Shown in pieces: positions 55,562-64,000 of a DNA stretch of 64,000 nucleotides (position 1 is the first letter of the stretch; every line of letters begins with the position of its first letter). A program made the position numbers and the translations under genes. The notes beneath the pieces were generated by a model, which saw only the letters and a program-made list of their open reading frames with translations, ran no database searches and had not been told where the DNA came from. This DNA is from Gymnopilus junonius. Taxonomy: Eukaryota > Basidiomycota > Agaricomycetes > Agaricales > Galerinaceae. The stretch is taken from positions 62,001-126,000 of the forward strand of contig JADNYJ010000071.1 in assembly GCA_015501075.1 (NCBI GenBank), in the 5' to 3' direction.

Positions 55562-57075
55562 CTAAAATATGCGAGATAGCCAAAGCCAGCTCGTCTGGCT
55601 TTTCTTGCACCACCTATGTGGAAAAAGACAGTCAGTAGAAGCAAGGCATGCACCGACCCTTTTGTAAAGATGAAGAACGTACCAGATGGCCAGCATCTTC
55701 AATTTTGGTGACTGAAGCGACCTTCCGACCTTCTGAAGGGTGAGATAGTGAATCTTGAATATAATCCGGTCTAAAATATGAAGTTCGGTGAAGAGGCAAC
55801 GTCAGAAATGAGAATTAAACTCTGAGCTTACACTAAATCATTTCGCGTTCCCCAAATCAAATGAATAGGTACGAAACGACATATTTCTGCAAGCCTGATC
55901 GCGCCCTCAAAATGCGGTTCGACATCAGGAAATGAGACTGATTCTTGCTTGCGGTCGCACTTTAGGGTAAAGCCTTCACCATTTGGTGAATTCTCCAGAC
56001 CATATTTCTAAACGAATGGGTAATAATAAATCTCAATATATCGTTGTAAGGCAGAATGAGACATACGACGTATAACTTGACGACTCTTTCGTCCCACATC
56101 CCCCAGGGAATTCTCTTTTTGAAGTATTTCAAGGCCTGCTCTCTCGATTGCCAATTATCTCTTCGAGTAAGTGTGGCTGAGACGGCAAAGTCCATCTGAT
56201 CCATTCGTTCCTCAAAGTGAGCATTGAAGAGCTCGCGAGTGACGATAGTTGGTTCAATAAGGACAATGGCCGAGTGTGGATACGGTGGTCGCAGATGTTT
56301 GGTTGTCATAAGCCTATGGTAGGGGCGAGTTAGAGGAAAACATGACATGAGAGATATTGCAGACATACGCGGCAGCTGCACCAGCTGAGTGTCCTAGTGC
56401 GACGATACGGTGACCTCTCATACGTGGAGAGCTAATGAAGAAGCCATAGCAGCTGACCATTCATAGGCAGCTAAAGAGAGAATATACCATCAATACGACG
56501 CCTCAATATGTTAGAGTATGGTTTACTCACAAACGCCCTCAGGTCGACTCTTCAAAGCCTCTCGATTCAGGACCGCAGAATCGCCGTGGTTCTGATAGTC
56601 AAAGCTCCACGCCTCTCGTAACCTATGTTGTTCGTCCTTGGTGTTCCGAAGGTCGAAAAGGCGTTCTATGATAGGTTCCCAATGCTCTTTGTCTATATCA
56701 GAGAGGGTGTCAAGTACTATAAGGACAAGGATGATGAAGAAAGGACCACTCACGAGCGCCAATGCAATGCGTGAAGAGCAATGTCAAGCCTTGAGTATTG
56801 CCAGCAGACGAGCCTTTTGTGTAACGCTTTGCGGCCATCTTCAGCGCAGGAGTGGTGGCATCACGAGGCGGGCCTTGTAGGATGAAGAGCTGGGACTTCA
56901 TCTCGCCGCTCTTGGACGTCGTAGCGGTCGATGAACAACTGCAGAACGTTGAGAGAAAGACACATACGCAGAAAGAAACCCGAGATGGCACATCGTGTTA
57001 TGTCACTGCCAGAACCAGATGATCCCCGGTTTTCACGTGGAAGTCAAACACGGTCTTCTGTGGCGGCGGTGCCAT
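55562..57075 (-). pseudogene. Alpha/beta hydrolase, one frameshift
   Basis: Exon 1 (57075-57007) gives PPQKTVFDFHVKTGDHLVLA. Exon 2 (56838-56754) gives AAKRYTKG and LTLLFTHCIGA. Exon 3 starts at 56716 and gives KEHWEPIIERLFDL and AWSFDYQNHGDSAVLN. Exon 4 begins YEWSAAMAS, then the frame slips by one base at about 56435 (tcttcatt, a T lost) before SSPRMRGHRIVALGHSAG. Later exons give FNAHFEERMDQMDFA, FVPIHLIWGTRNDLV, and DAGHL near the end. The catalytic set is complete: Ser in GHSAG, Asp in RNDLV, His in AGHL. The family hydrolyses esters or epoxides; the substrate is unknown. Apart from the slip the gene is whole, so an assembly error is possible. Confidence 0.75.
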
Positions 57076-57367
57076 GACCTTGTCAAAGAACTTTTGGAGC
57101 CTCCATAGCACCCAAGTAACACAACGTCGTCGTCTCGTTCTAGAGCAGAAGGAAGGTGAAAATGATGACTGGAAGCTGGGATCAATCATCGAGCGGAGTT
57201 CAATCCGTAGGATCAACGGCCCGCCATCGGAAAACTTCGCGTCGCGTTCTTTAATTTGCATCAACGCGTTCACCACTTTAGTCGAAGGACAAAGTCAGGT
57301 AGGTAAAGATTGCTTGTTACATCTTCTATATCATCTCTAAACTTTACTTTGGATCTCCAAGGGGGAA

Positions 57368-59060
57368 ATGGGTTGCATTTTCTGCAGTGATTTCGACACC
57401 GCCGGGCTCTATAAACTCCACAAGCCATGTCAAGCAACTAGTGGCGATGGCCTTTGCGTACCATGCGAGAAGGCGAAGAAAATTGAATTGCGGATCGCCG
57501 AAGCACAGGCCCTTCTATCAGACCTGCTGGAGGAGCATCGTCAAGTACGAACGGAGATGAACCAGGCTCACAATCCTGTCGTTCTACAAGTTCCTCTTGA
57601 AATCACGTCCGCCATATTTCGACTTACAATGCCTTCCATGGCGATTTTCGACAAGGACCTATTCATTTCCAAGGACTGGAAGAAGTCGTACGCGGATCAC
57701 TTGGTTTTAGGTAGCGTTTGCCGTGGTTGGAGGGATAGGGCTTGGGCGACGCCTCATCTTTGGACATGTATCCTTGCCCAGCTGAATAACCCATCGGAAT
57801 GGCAAGTTTCCTTCATTCGGGATTGCCTAGCCCGTTCTGGCGGTCTTCCGTTGTCGGTTAACGTGTACGAAACCTACAACAACGTTCCCGGGTTGCTCAG
57901 CACCGCCGATACGCTCATCAACCTCCTCAACGATCATTCGCACCGCTGGGACACTTTGGCGCTTAGCATTTCGGGATCGTTGATCAGCAAGTTTAGGGGA
58001 ACATGTACATCCTCCGATTCTACCGTTGTCCACAGTCTGGTACTTCGATCCCTCGATTCCACTGGGGAATTCGCCATGGACAGTGTCACCCCGAAACCGT
58101 CCCAAGTCAATCTGTATGGCCGCCTTCTGAAGTCCATCTCCATCGAATGGGAGAACGTAACAAAAGTCGACATCAACATGATTGAAATCGACGAATGCGT
58201 CAACCTTTTGAAAAGCGCCCCGCAACTGCAGAGCGCTATCATTATTTCAGTCGGTTCAGCTTCAGAAACTTTCTCCCCCTTGCCCGATAGGCGTACGTCC
58301 ACTCTTCCCTGCAGGTCCTTGACATCCAATTTGACGACGGAGTTGCGGGAGCGGCGTTTTTAGACAAAGTTAGTCTCCCTAGTTTGGAGAAGCTTGACAT
58401 TGAAATACCCGATCTTCTTCCTGTCGCCAATCTCGCCGCCTTCTTTGTACGTTCGTCCTGTCGACTGATGGAACTCACTATCCTGGAATTCCAGTGCGAG
58501 TTTGAGATATGCTGCCGATGTTCCTGGTAGCACCCTCCCTAGAACGCCTCACCCTAAACCGCCCCAGCAACTATTTTTGACCACAACGCATTCTTCGACC
58601 ATCTAGGAAGATTTGCCATCGCGGAGCCTACCGATCTCGAAACAGATGACAACGCCAACGCTGAAAGTCAAGATCAACGTCCATCTCTACTACCGAATCT
58701 CCAGAATATCAAACTCAACGCGCCCTATCATGTTGATTGGACTTTGGTTGGACTCGTTTTTGGTCCACTTTCTGAGGTTCACAACCCACGCCGGCGACCG
58801 TTGAACACTCTCCATCTTCATTTTCCAGAAGACACTTGCCCGACTTCTGAAGGTCTGCTGTGGGATGATTTTATCCCTGATATTGAAGCTATTTGAATGC
58901 GGGATTGAACTTGAAGATTACTTATTCATATGACGAGAGGGAGTTAGTCAAGGAAGCTATGGAGCGTCGCACTACTTTACAAGATCAAGTCGCTTATAGT
59001 AAGAAGAAAAAGCTCGAACTCTACGAACAAAACACGTTGGACAATATTTTCCGACTTTAA
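57368..59060 (+). pseudogene. F-box paralogue 1 of the tandem array, decayed
   Basis: Intact from ATG 57368 for about 300 codons: the Cys-bearing start MGCIFCSDFDTAGLYKLH, a coiled segment with LLEEHRQVRTEMNQAHN, the F-box VPLEITSAIFRL with CRGWRDRAWATPHLWT, then repeats. A frameshift at about 58275 ends the frame at 58363. Further on, at least two more shifts separate VLDIQFDDGVAGAAFLDKV, LLPNLQNIKLNAPYHVDWT and ITYSYDERELVKEAMERRTT. The last stop is at 59060. It is a clear relative of the copy at 59781. F-box proteins are substrate adaptors of SCF ubiquitin ligases. Confidence 0.85.
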
Positions 59061-59251
59061 TGTACCAGAATAATATCTGTAGTGGAGACGGTTAGCTGGG
59101 TCATTATGGGTAGCGTAGGCGCTCCGGCTCAACGCAAACGAATAAAAAAATCTGAACAGAACAGCTGGCTTATTTATAATCTGCTCATAATTCAAATGTA
59201 ATTCGAACTCGTTCGAATCTTAGCACCTCTGTCATTAATTTAGAATAAAGC

Positions 59252-59519
59252 TGAAACCAGTTGAGATGCGTCGAGTTCGAAACGAGTCCTGTATTGACTC
59301 GGTAGCAAACTTCGTCTGCTAGAGGTCCAAAAGCGTAGTGTAGGGTAGATAAAATTGAAGTAAATCAAAAATACGAATGCTTAAATGATTGTAGAGCTTA
59401 TTAGCCAGAAAATGGGTGCTAAATTCGATTTTAGCTACTGTACAAAGGTTCGAAGTATTTATACTGTAGCTAGAATAAAATCTCTGTATTACAGACCCAG
59501 CTTGAGGGTCTCCCTCACA
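59252..59519. mobile_element. Solo LTR between F-box paralogues 1 and 2
   Basis: 268 bases beginning TGAAACCAGTTGAG and ending CCCTCACA, flanked by the 4-bp duplication AAGC (59248-59251 and 59520-59523). It is nearly the same as the arms of the LTR at 51286-51824. It includes a small palindrome (agacccagc...gagggtct) near its end. The retrotransposon family is not identified; no internal part is in the window. Confidence 0.85.
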
Positions 59520-59780
59520 AAGCAACTCTTCATCACGTATATTATAATGTGTGAGTGGAGCAGACGCGTCGCGCGTCCCTTATCACGTGGTCATGGTCTG
59601 GACTGGCCTCTCGGGTATTACCCGGCATCAAGAAAAGTTGAAGTGACCAGGTTTTCACTGAACTACCAGCGCGCGTTCACAGTCCTTCAAGTCTCCAATC
59701 CAGAGAAGGGAAGGTGAGCAGAAAGCCATTTTTTATCGTAAATATCTTTTATTGACCTCCACATGGACGCTGGGGAAGAG

Positions 59781-61399
59781 ATGGGTTGTATTTTCTGTAC
59801 TGGTTTCGACACACCGGGGCTCTATAAACTCCATCAGCCATGCCAAGCAACTAGCGGTGGCCGCTACTGTCTACCATGCGACAAAGCGAAGAAGATTGAG
59901 TCAAGGATTGCTGAAGCACAGGCTCATCTAGCGGGCCTGCTGGAGGAGCATCGTCAAGTTCGCTCGGAGATGAACGAGGCTCATAATGCTATACTCCAGA
60001 TCCCACCCGAAATCGTCTCAGCCATTTTCCGATTCTCTATTCCACCACCGCCGTTTCTCGGCACGTCTTTCGAGGATTACAGAAAATTTTATTCTGCACC
60101 GTTGACTTTGGGTGCGATTTGTCGTGGTTGGAAAGCCGAGCATGGTCGACACCGCAGCTCTGGACGTCTGTCCTCGTTACCCTCAGTAGTCCGGATGAGT
60201 GGCAAGTTTCTTTTATTGAGGAGTACTTGGCGCGCTCAGGTGGTCTTCCTTTGTCAATCAACGTACACAAAAATAGGCTGTATTATAACACCCCCTCCGC
60301 TTTCGTGAACGCCGACGCTCTAGCTATGCTTGTTAACCAGCACTCTAGTCGCTGGGAGAAGTTGTCTCTCGAGTTACCTGGGGCCTATATCTCCAAGTTT
60401 AAAGGAACCTCCCAGTCAACAGAAACCTCCATTCTTCGCTCACTTCACCTGAGCTCGCCCGATCAGGAAGGTGCTTTCGCTATGGATAATGTCGTCCCAA
60501 AACCTACTAGCGTCAGGTTGTACAACCGAATTTTCAAGTCGGACACCATATCATGGGAAGATGTCGCAAAGGCGGAGATACACTACGCTTTACTTCACGA
60601 ATGCTTGGAACTTCTCGAAGTCGCCCCAAAATTGCGTGATGTCGAGCTCTCTGCCGTTTCCTCTGCGTCAGCATCATTTTTCCCGTTGCCGACTACAGTT
60701 ATTACCAGACCATCGCTCCGAGTACTTGATATTCACTTCGACGATGTCGTCGCAGGCCTTGGGTTTTTCGACAAGGTCAATCTTCCCTCTCTGGAGAAAT
60801 TAGACATCAATATGTCGGGGGAGCAACTTCCAGTCATTCCTATGCTATCTTTCCTTCGACATTCGTCCTGCTCATTAAAGGAATTCAATGCGGCAGAATT
60901 TGAATATGAAAGCGAGGAATTACTTGCCTTATTGGAAGCCATGCCGTCCCTTGAACGCCTCACTCTCATGCCATCTTTGGAAATGAAGATTGGACCCAAT
61001 GACATCCTTGATTTACTAGCGCAAACTGCGACTACAGACTCGAACTCGAATAATGATAACCCAGAAGAGCAAGATGACGAATTTAAGTTCCTTCCATGCC
61101 TCCAATCTTTCGTATTCGAATCATCCCAGAACGTTAATTGGTCTCTTGTTCGCCATGCTTTCGGCCATCCCGACACCTTTGACCGACGACCTTTGTATAC
61201 CATTCATTTCCGTTTCCCACCAGCCGTTTTCCACTCACTTGAGAGTGTCATCGAAAAAGAGGCCATTCCTGATATTGTTGAGGTCTTGAGGGCTGGATTT
61301 GACTTGAAGGCGATGTCCTCCAATGCAGATGTGGATCTGATTGGGATGGCTATTGACCACTATAGCATTCTTGATGGCATGCCGGCGCCAATCTTTTGA
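59781..61399 (+). pseudogene. F-box paralogue 2, nearly intact, one frameshift
   Basis: The start used is ATG 59781, aligned with paralogue 1; an in-frame ATG also exists at 59763. The protein opens with two CxxC-type pairs (MGCIFC and YCLPC, with one more Cys between) that could bind zinc, then the coiled LLEEHRQVRSEMNEAHN and the F-box IPPEIVSAIFRF. At about 60130 one base is missing (tggaaagcc; sister genes read an extra base), after which SRAWSTPQLWT and the leucine-rich rest continue to TGA at 61399. Restored, it would be about 540 residues. As the best kept member it could be functional if the missing base is an error. Confidence 0.8.
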
Positions 61400-61678
61400 G
61401 AGCGACGCTGCTTGCTATTGAAAGTAATGATATCTTCGGGTATCGCTTTTATTTTATTAAGTGACATAACCGTTTTCTCGTGTCTTCGTTTTCGGTTTTT
61501 TATCCTCGACTCTTGTCTAGCAAACACAGTTCAGTCGGAGTTCTTGGTTGTAGTCCCGCCCATTCAGTGTCTTAGACGTTACGACGTCATGGTAAAAGGT
61601 TGGTAAAAAGGAAAACCATATTTCCTGCCTCAGAAGGCGGCACTCATATATCTTTCTGCTTTGAAAACTCGACGTCAA
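61400..61678. other. Spacer between F-box paralogues 2 and 3
   Basis: Contains the 3' end of paralogue 2 and the promoter side of paralogue 3. Nothing else seen. Confidence 0.35.
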
Positions 61679-63299
61679 ATGGGTCGCTTTCTCTGTCCAG
61701 AGTTTCAAGCATATCAACTCCCTCAGGCATGTGAAGCATCTGAATCCAGCAGCGCTTGCGCGCCTTGTCAAAGAGCAACACAATTTGAATCCACGATCTC
61801 CGAAATCCGAGGCCTCATATTTGACCTGTTGGATGAACACCGTAAAGTAGGCACGGAGATCATCCATGTTCATAATCCTTCCGTTCTCCAAGTCCCGTCG
61901 GAAATTACCTCAGCGATATTCAAATTTCGTGTCCCATCCTTGGAACCATATTGCATCAGACGTGACACTGAGGAGTGGAAGATGAACTTCATGGCACCTT
62001 TGCGGCTGAGTAGCGTCTGTCATGCTTGGAGGAGCAGAGCTTTGTCAACCCCTCAGCTTTGGACCTATGTCCCCGCACGCCTCAATATCCCATCTGAGGC
62101 CGAGATCTCATGCATCCACGAATATTTGGCACGATCAGGTGGCCTTCCACCCTTTATCGAGGTGTATACTGTCAATGTTTCCACATACAATCCTGATACA
62201 TTTTCCGTCGCTGACCCTATAATCAAATCTCCTGAATCAACAATCTGATTGTTGGGAAACCCTCTATCTGCAGTTCCCAGGCCATACGTGAACAATTTAA
62301 AAGGGACTTCCTGGACGTCCGATCGTCTTATGCTCCGCAATTTGAACCTGGTGACGACCACTATAGATGGGGGATTTGCTATGGATAATATCATCCCGAA
62401 GCCGATTCAAGTCACGCTGTACGGCCCCAATCTGAAGGCGATCGCTATGAATTGGGAGGACGTTACTGGGGTAAAGATTCACGATATCAAACTTGACGAA
62501 TGCATACTCCTTCTTAAAGTTGCCCCAAAACTGCAAAAAGTCGAGTTTAGCGCATTGAATTCATTTCGGAGACATCCATGCAACTCTCCTCTGCAATTAT
62601 CGCTTGCCCTTCTCTGAAAGATCTGTCTCCATTTCTATTAAATCACTGCTCAAATAAGATTTTTCAACCAAGTCACCCTTCCTTCCTTGGAGACTTTGGA
62701 GGCTAATTTTGCCATGGACCTACTTCCCGTCGAACCTCTGTTGTCGTTCTTCAAATGCTCCTCCTGCCATCTTAATTTATTCTCTGCAGGGGAATTTGTA
62801 TCTGAAGGCAGTGACCTCACATCCCTGTTATGCGGACTCCCTTCACTAGAACAACAGATCCTTATGCCAATCACGTTAATCGATTTAGGCGTTAATGTTG
62901 TTCTAAACAAGCTGGTTCTGTCCAAGCAAAGCGAGTCTGATCACGGAAAGTAATGAACCTGAAAATCAAGACCAAGTTGCCGAGTTTCTTCCCAATCTCA
63001 AGTACTTCGAGTCTGAGACACCTCAACAAATTGACTGGGCACTCGTACTAGCTGCTTTTGGACCCATTTCAGACCCGCATTCCCCTCCAGATCAGCCTTT
63101 ATGAGGAATGCGCATCTACTTTCCCAATCACATTTTCGCCACTCCAGATGATATTATTGGAAAAGAGTTCATTCCTGGAATCCTTGGGGCCCTAAGGGTT
63201 GGATGTGAATTGAAGGTTACATACTCATCGCGCGAACTGAACTTGATAAAGGCTACGATGGAGATGCATGGTATAGTCGACGACGAGACTGTTGAATGA
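61679..63299 (+). pseudogene. F-box paralogue 3, decayed
   Basis: The frame from 61679 is readable to 62248 (coiled segment with LLDEHRKVGTEIIHVHN, F-box VPSEITSAIFKF, then HAWRSRALSTPQLWT) and ends in a TGA. Later pieces are in other frames: GGFAMDNIIPKPIQVTLYG, MDLLPVEPLLSFFKCSS, and near the end IPGILGALRVGCELKVTYSS to TGA at 63299. The Cys pairs at the N-terminus are partly lost (MGRFLCPEF). It is the most diverged of the three. Confidence 0.8.
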
Positions 63300-63614
63300 A
63301 CGGGTAATTTGAAGAGTTGTGGTATAGCTGCATCACTATAATTATCGATAATTTGAATGCAATGTACCATGAGCTTTTCTGCCGTTCGACCACTGAATTG
63401 AATACATGTCCCTTGTCACAGACTCACAGTCTGCGGAATCTCGGAATACATGGGAAATTCTACTGTCCTATATTTGGACGTGTTGGACGCATGTTGGGCA
63501 TGCTTTCTCAGTCCTCGAGAAAGGGTTTCCTTCGTTCTCAGTGCTGACTGCAGTGAGTATAGCTAGCGCTTCAGGACGACGCCGCTTTGAAAGTATTTAT
63601 TTCCACCACAGCTC
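63300..63614. other. 5' region of the last gene
   Basis: Holds a plausible 5' UTR intron (gtgagt at 63553 to ccacag at 63611) ending three bases before the ATG at 63615. No other gene. Confidence 0.4.
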
Positions 63615-64000
63615 ATGGATACGTATGACCCCAGTCAATACCCGAATGCGCAGTGGGCTGGGTCAGGTGCGGGTGCGCCGTTCGACATCCAACCGTCACA
63701 GTATGGAGGCGGATATGCTGCGACAGACCCTGCATATCTTGGAAGGTCGTCTTCGCTTGGGCGTCATCGAGGGAGGAGTCTTCATAGGCAGCAGGGGTAC
63801 TACCCACAGGAAAACGGGTACGGAACTCCAGGTTATTCTCAGCCATATGGCTCTGGGGTAACTCCCCAGATGTATCCTACCCAGTATCTAGACGGGGATC
63901 TCCCACCTCTCGAAGAGTACTACGATCAGCCGCCGCCACGCCCCCTATCACGCAGATCATCCAGATCCAGAGGGAGGTACAATTCACAGCATTATCCGCA
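63615..64000 (+). CDS. Tyr/Gly/Pro-rich protein, runs off the window
   Basis: From ATG 63615 the frame stays open for 128 codons to the end of the window. It starts MDTYDPSQYPNAQWAGSGAG and continues with Tyr-Gly-Gly and Gln-Pro stretches, an Arg/Ser part (RSSSLGRHRGRS), and PPRPLSRRSSRSRGR near the edge. Such sequences are disordered and often bind RNA or form condensates; that is inference. A 5' UTR intron precedes the ATG. The first lines recall the Tyr/Pro-rich gene at 7213 in style only. Confidence 0.65.
   Translation, partial: MDTYDPSQYPNAQWAGSGAGAPFDIQPSQYGGGYAATDPAYLGRSSSLGRHRGRSLHRQQGYYPQENGYGTPGYSQPYGSGVTPQMYPTQYLDGDLPPLEEYYDQPPPRPLSRRSSRSRGRYNSQHYP

Noticed and set aside
1..64000. 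CRISPR arrays, operons, phage or bacterial genes
   Set aside because: No regular spaced repeats, no clustered unspliced co-directional genes, and introns occur throughout.

Overview
The window looks like nuclear DNA of an agaricomycete (mushroom-forming basidiomycete) fungus. Genes are split by many introns of about 50 bases. The recognisable families are typical of that class: a seven-helix-type DUF6534-like membrane protein, a DUF6698 protein, a Plavaka-type DNA transposon, Ure2-type glutathione S-transferase, a CmcJ-like oxygenase and F-box proteins with a coiled N-terminus. No tRNA, rRNA, CRISPR array or bacterial-style operon was found.

Layout. 0.5-9.4 kb: a MYND-finger gene, a DUF6534-like membrane protein gene (minus), a Tyr/Pro-rich gene with a clear TATA box, and a doubtful RING-finger gene. 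9.4-14.6 kb: mostly low-complexity DNA with one plain hypothetical gene (11.7 kb, minus). 14.6-35.7 kb: a recent-duplication landscape built around an unnamed family of about 143 residues, present in six copies (A-F at 14.6, 15.4/20.4, 21.0, 26.7, 29.8 and 35.2 kb). The copies form three look-alike pairs (A/E, B/F, C/D). C, D and F are intact; A, B and E are broken. Copy B carries a complete 4.6-kb DNA transposon coding a Ulp1-like cysteine protease joined to a DDE transposase. 36-43 kb: an F-box gene with a frameshift, a small four-exon gene, and poorly resolved minus-strand exons. 43.3-47.6 kb: a glutathione S-transferase gene split by a 3.1-kb Plavaka-type element that carries a DUF6698 gene, plus a 268-bp MITE whose ends match the 4.6-kb element. 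47.6-50.6 kb: repeats and a second, hAT-like MITE. 50.6-57.1 kb: a CmcJ-like gene cut by a solo LTR, a dual-specificity phosphatase with a frameshift, a secreted protein gene and an alpha/beta hydrolase with a frameshift. 57.4-63.3 kb: three tandem F-box paralogues, all damaged to different degrees, with a second solo LTR between the first two. 63.6 kb to the end: the start of another Tyr/Gly/Pro-rich gene.

The strongest result is that three insertions can be undone on paper from the sequence alone. The 4.6-kb element has 28-bp perfect inverted repeats and a TA duplication, and its empty site is preserved in paralogue F. The Plavaka-type element has CAGT...ACTG ends and an AT duplication, and its removal restores the GST reading frame. 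The solo LTR has TG...CA ends and a 4-bp duplication, and its removal rejoins the CmcJ-like protein. The least described items are the six-copy family and the Ulp1-DDE element with its MITE. Exon borders were placed by eye from GT/AG (or GC/AG) sites and frame continuity, without transcript data. Several single-base frameshifts could be assembly errors rather than real mutations.
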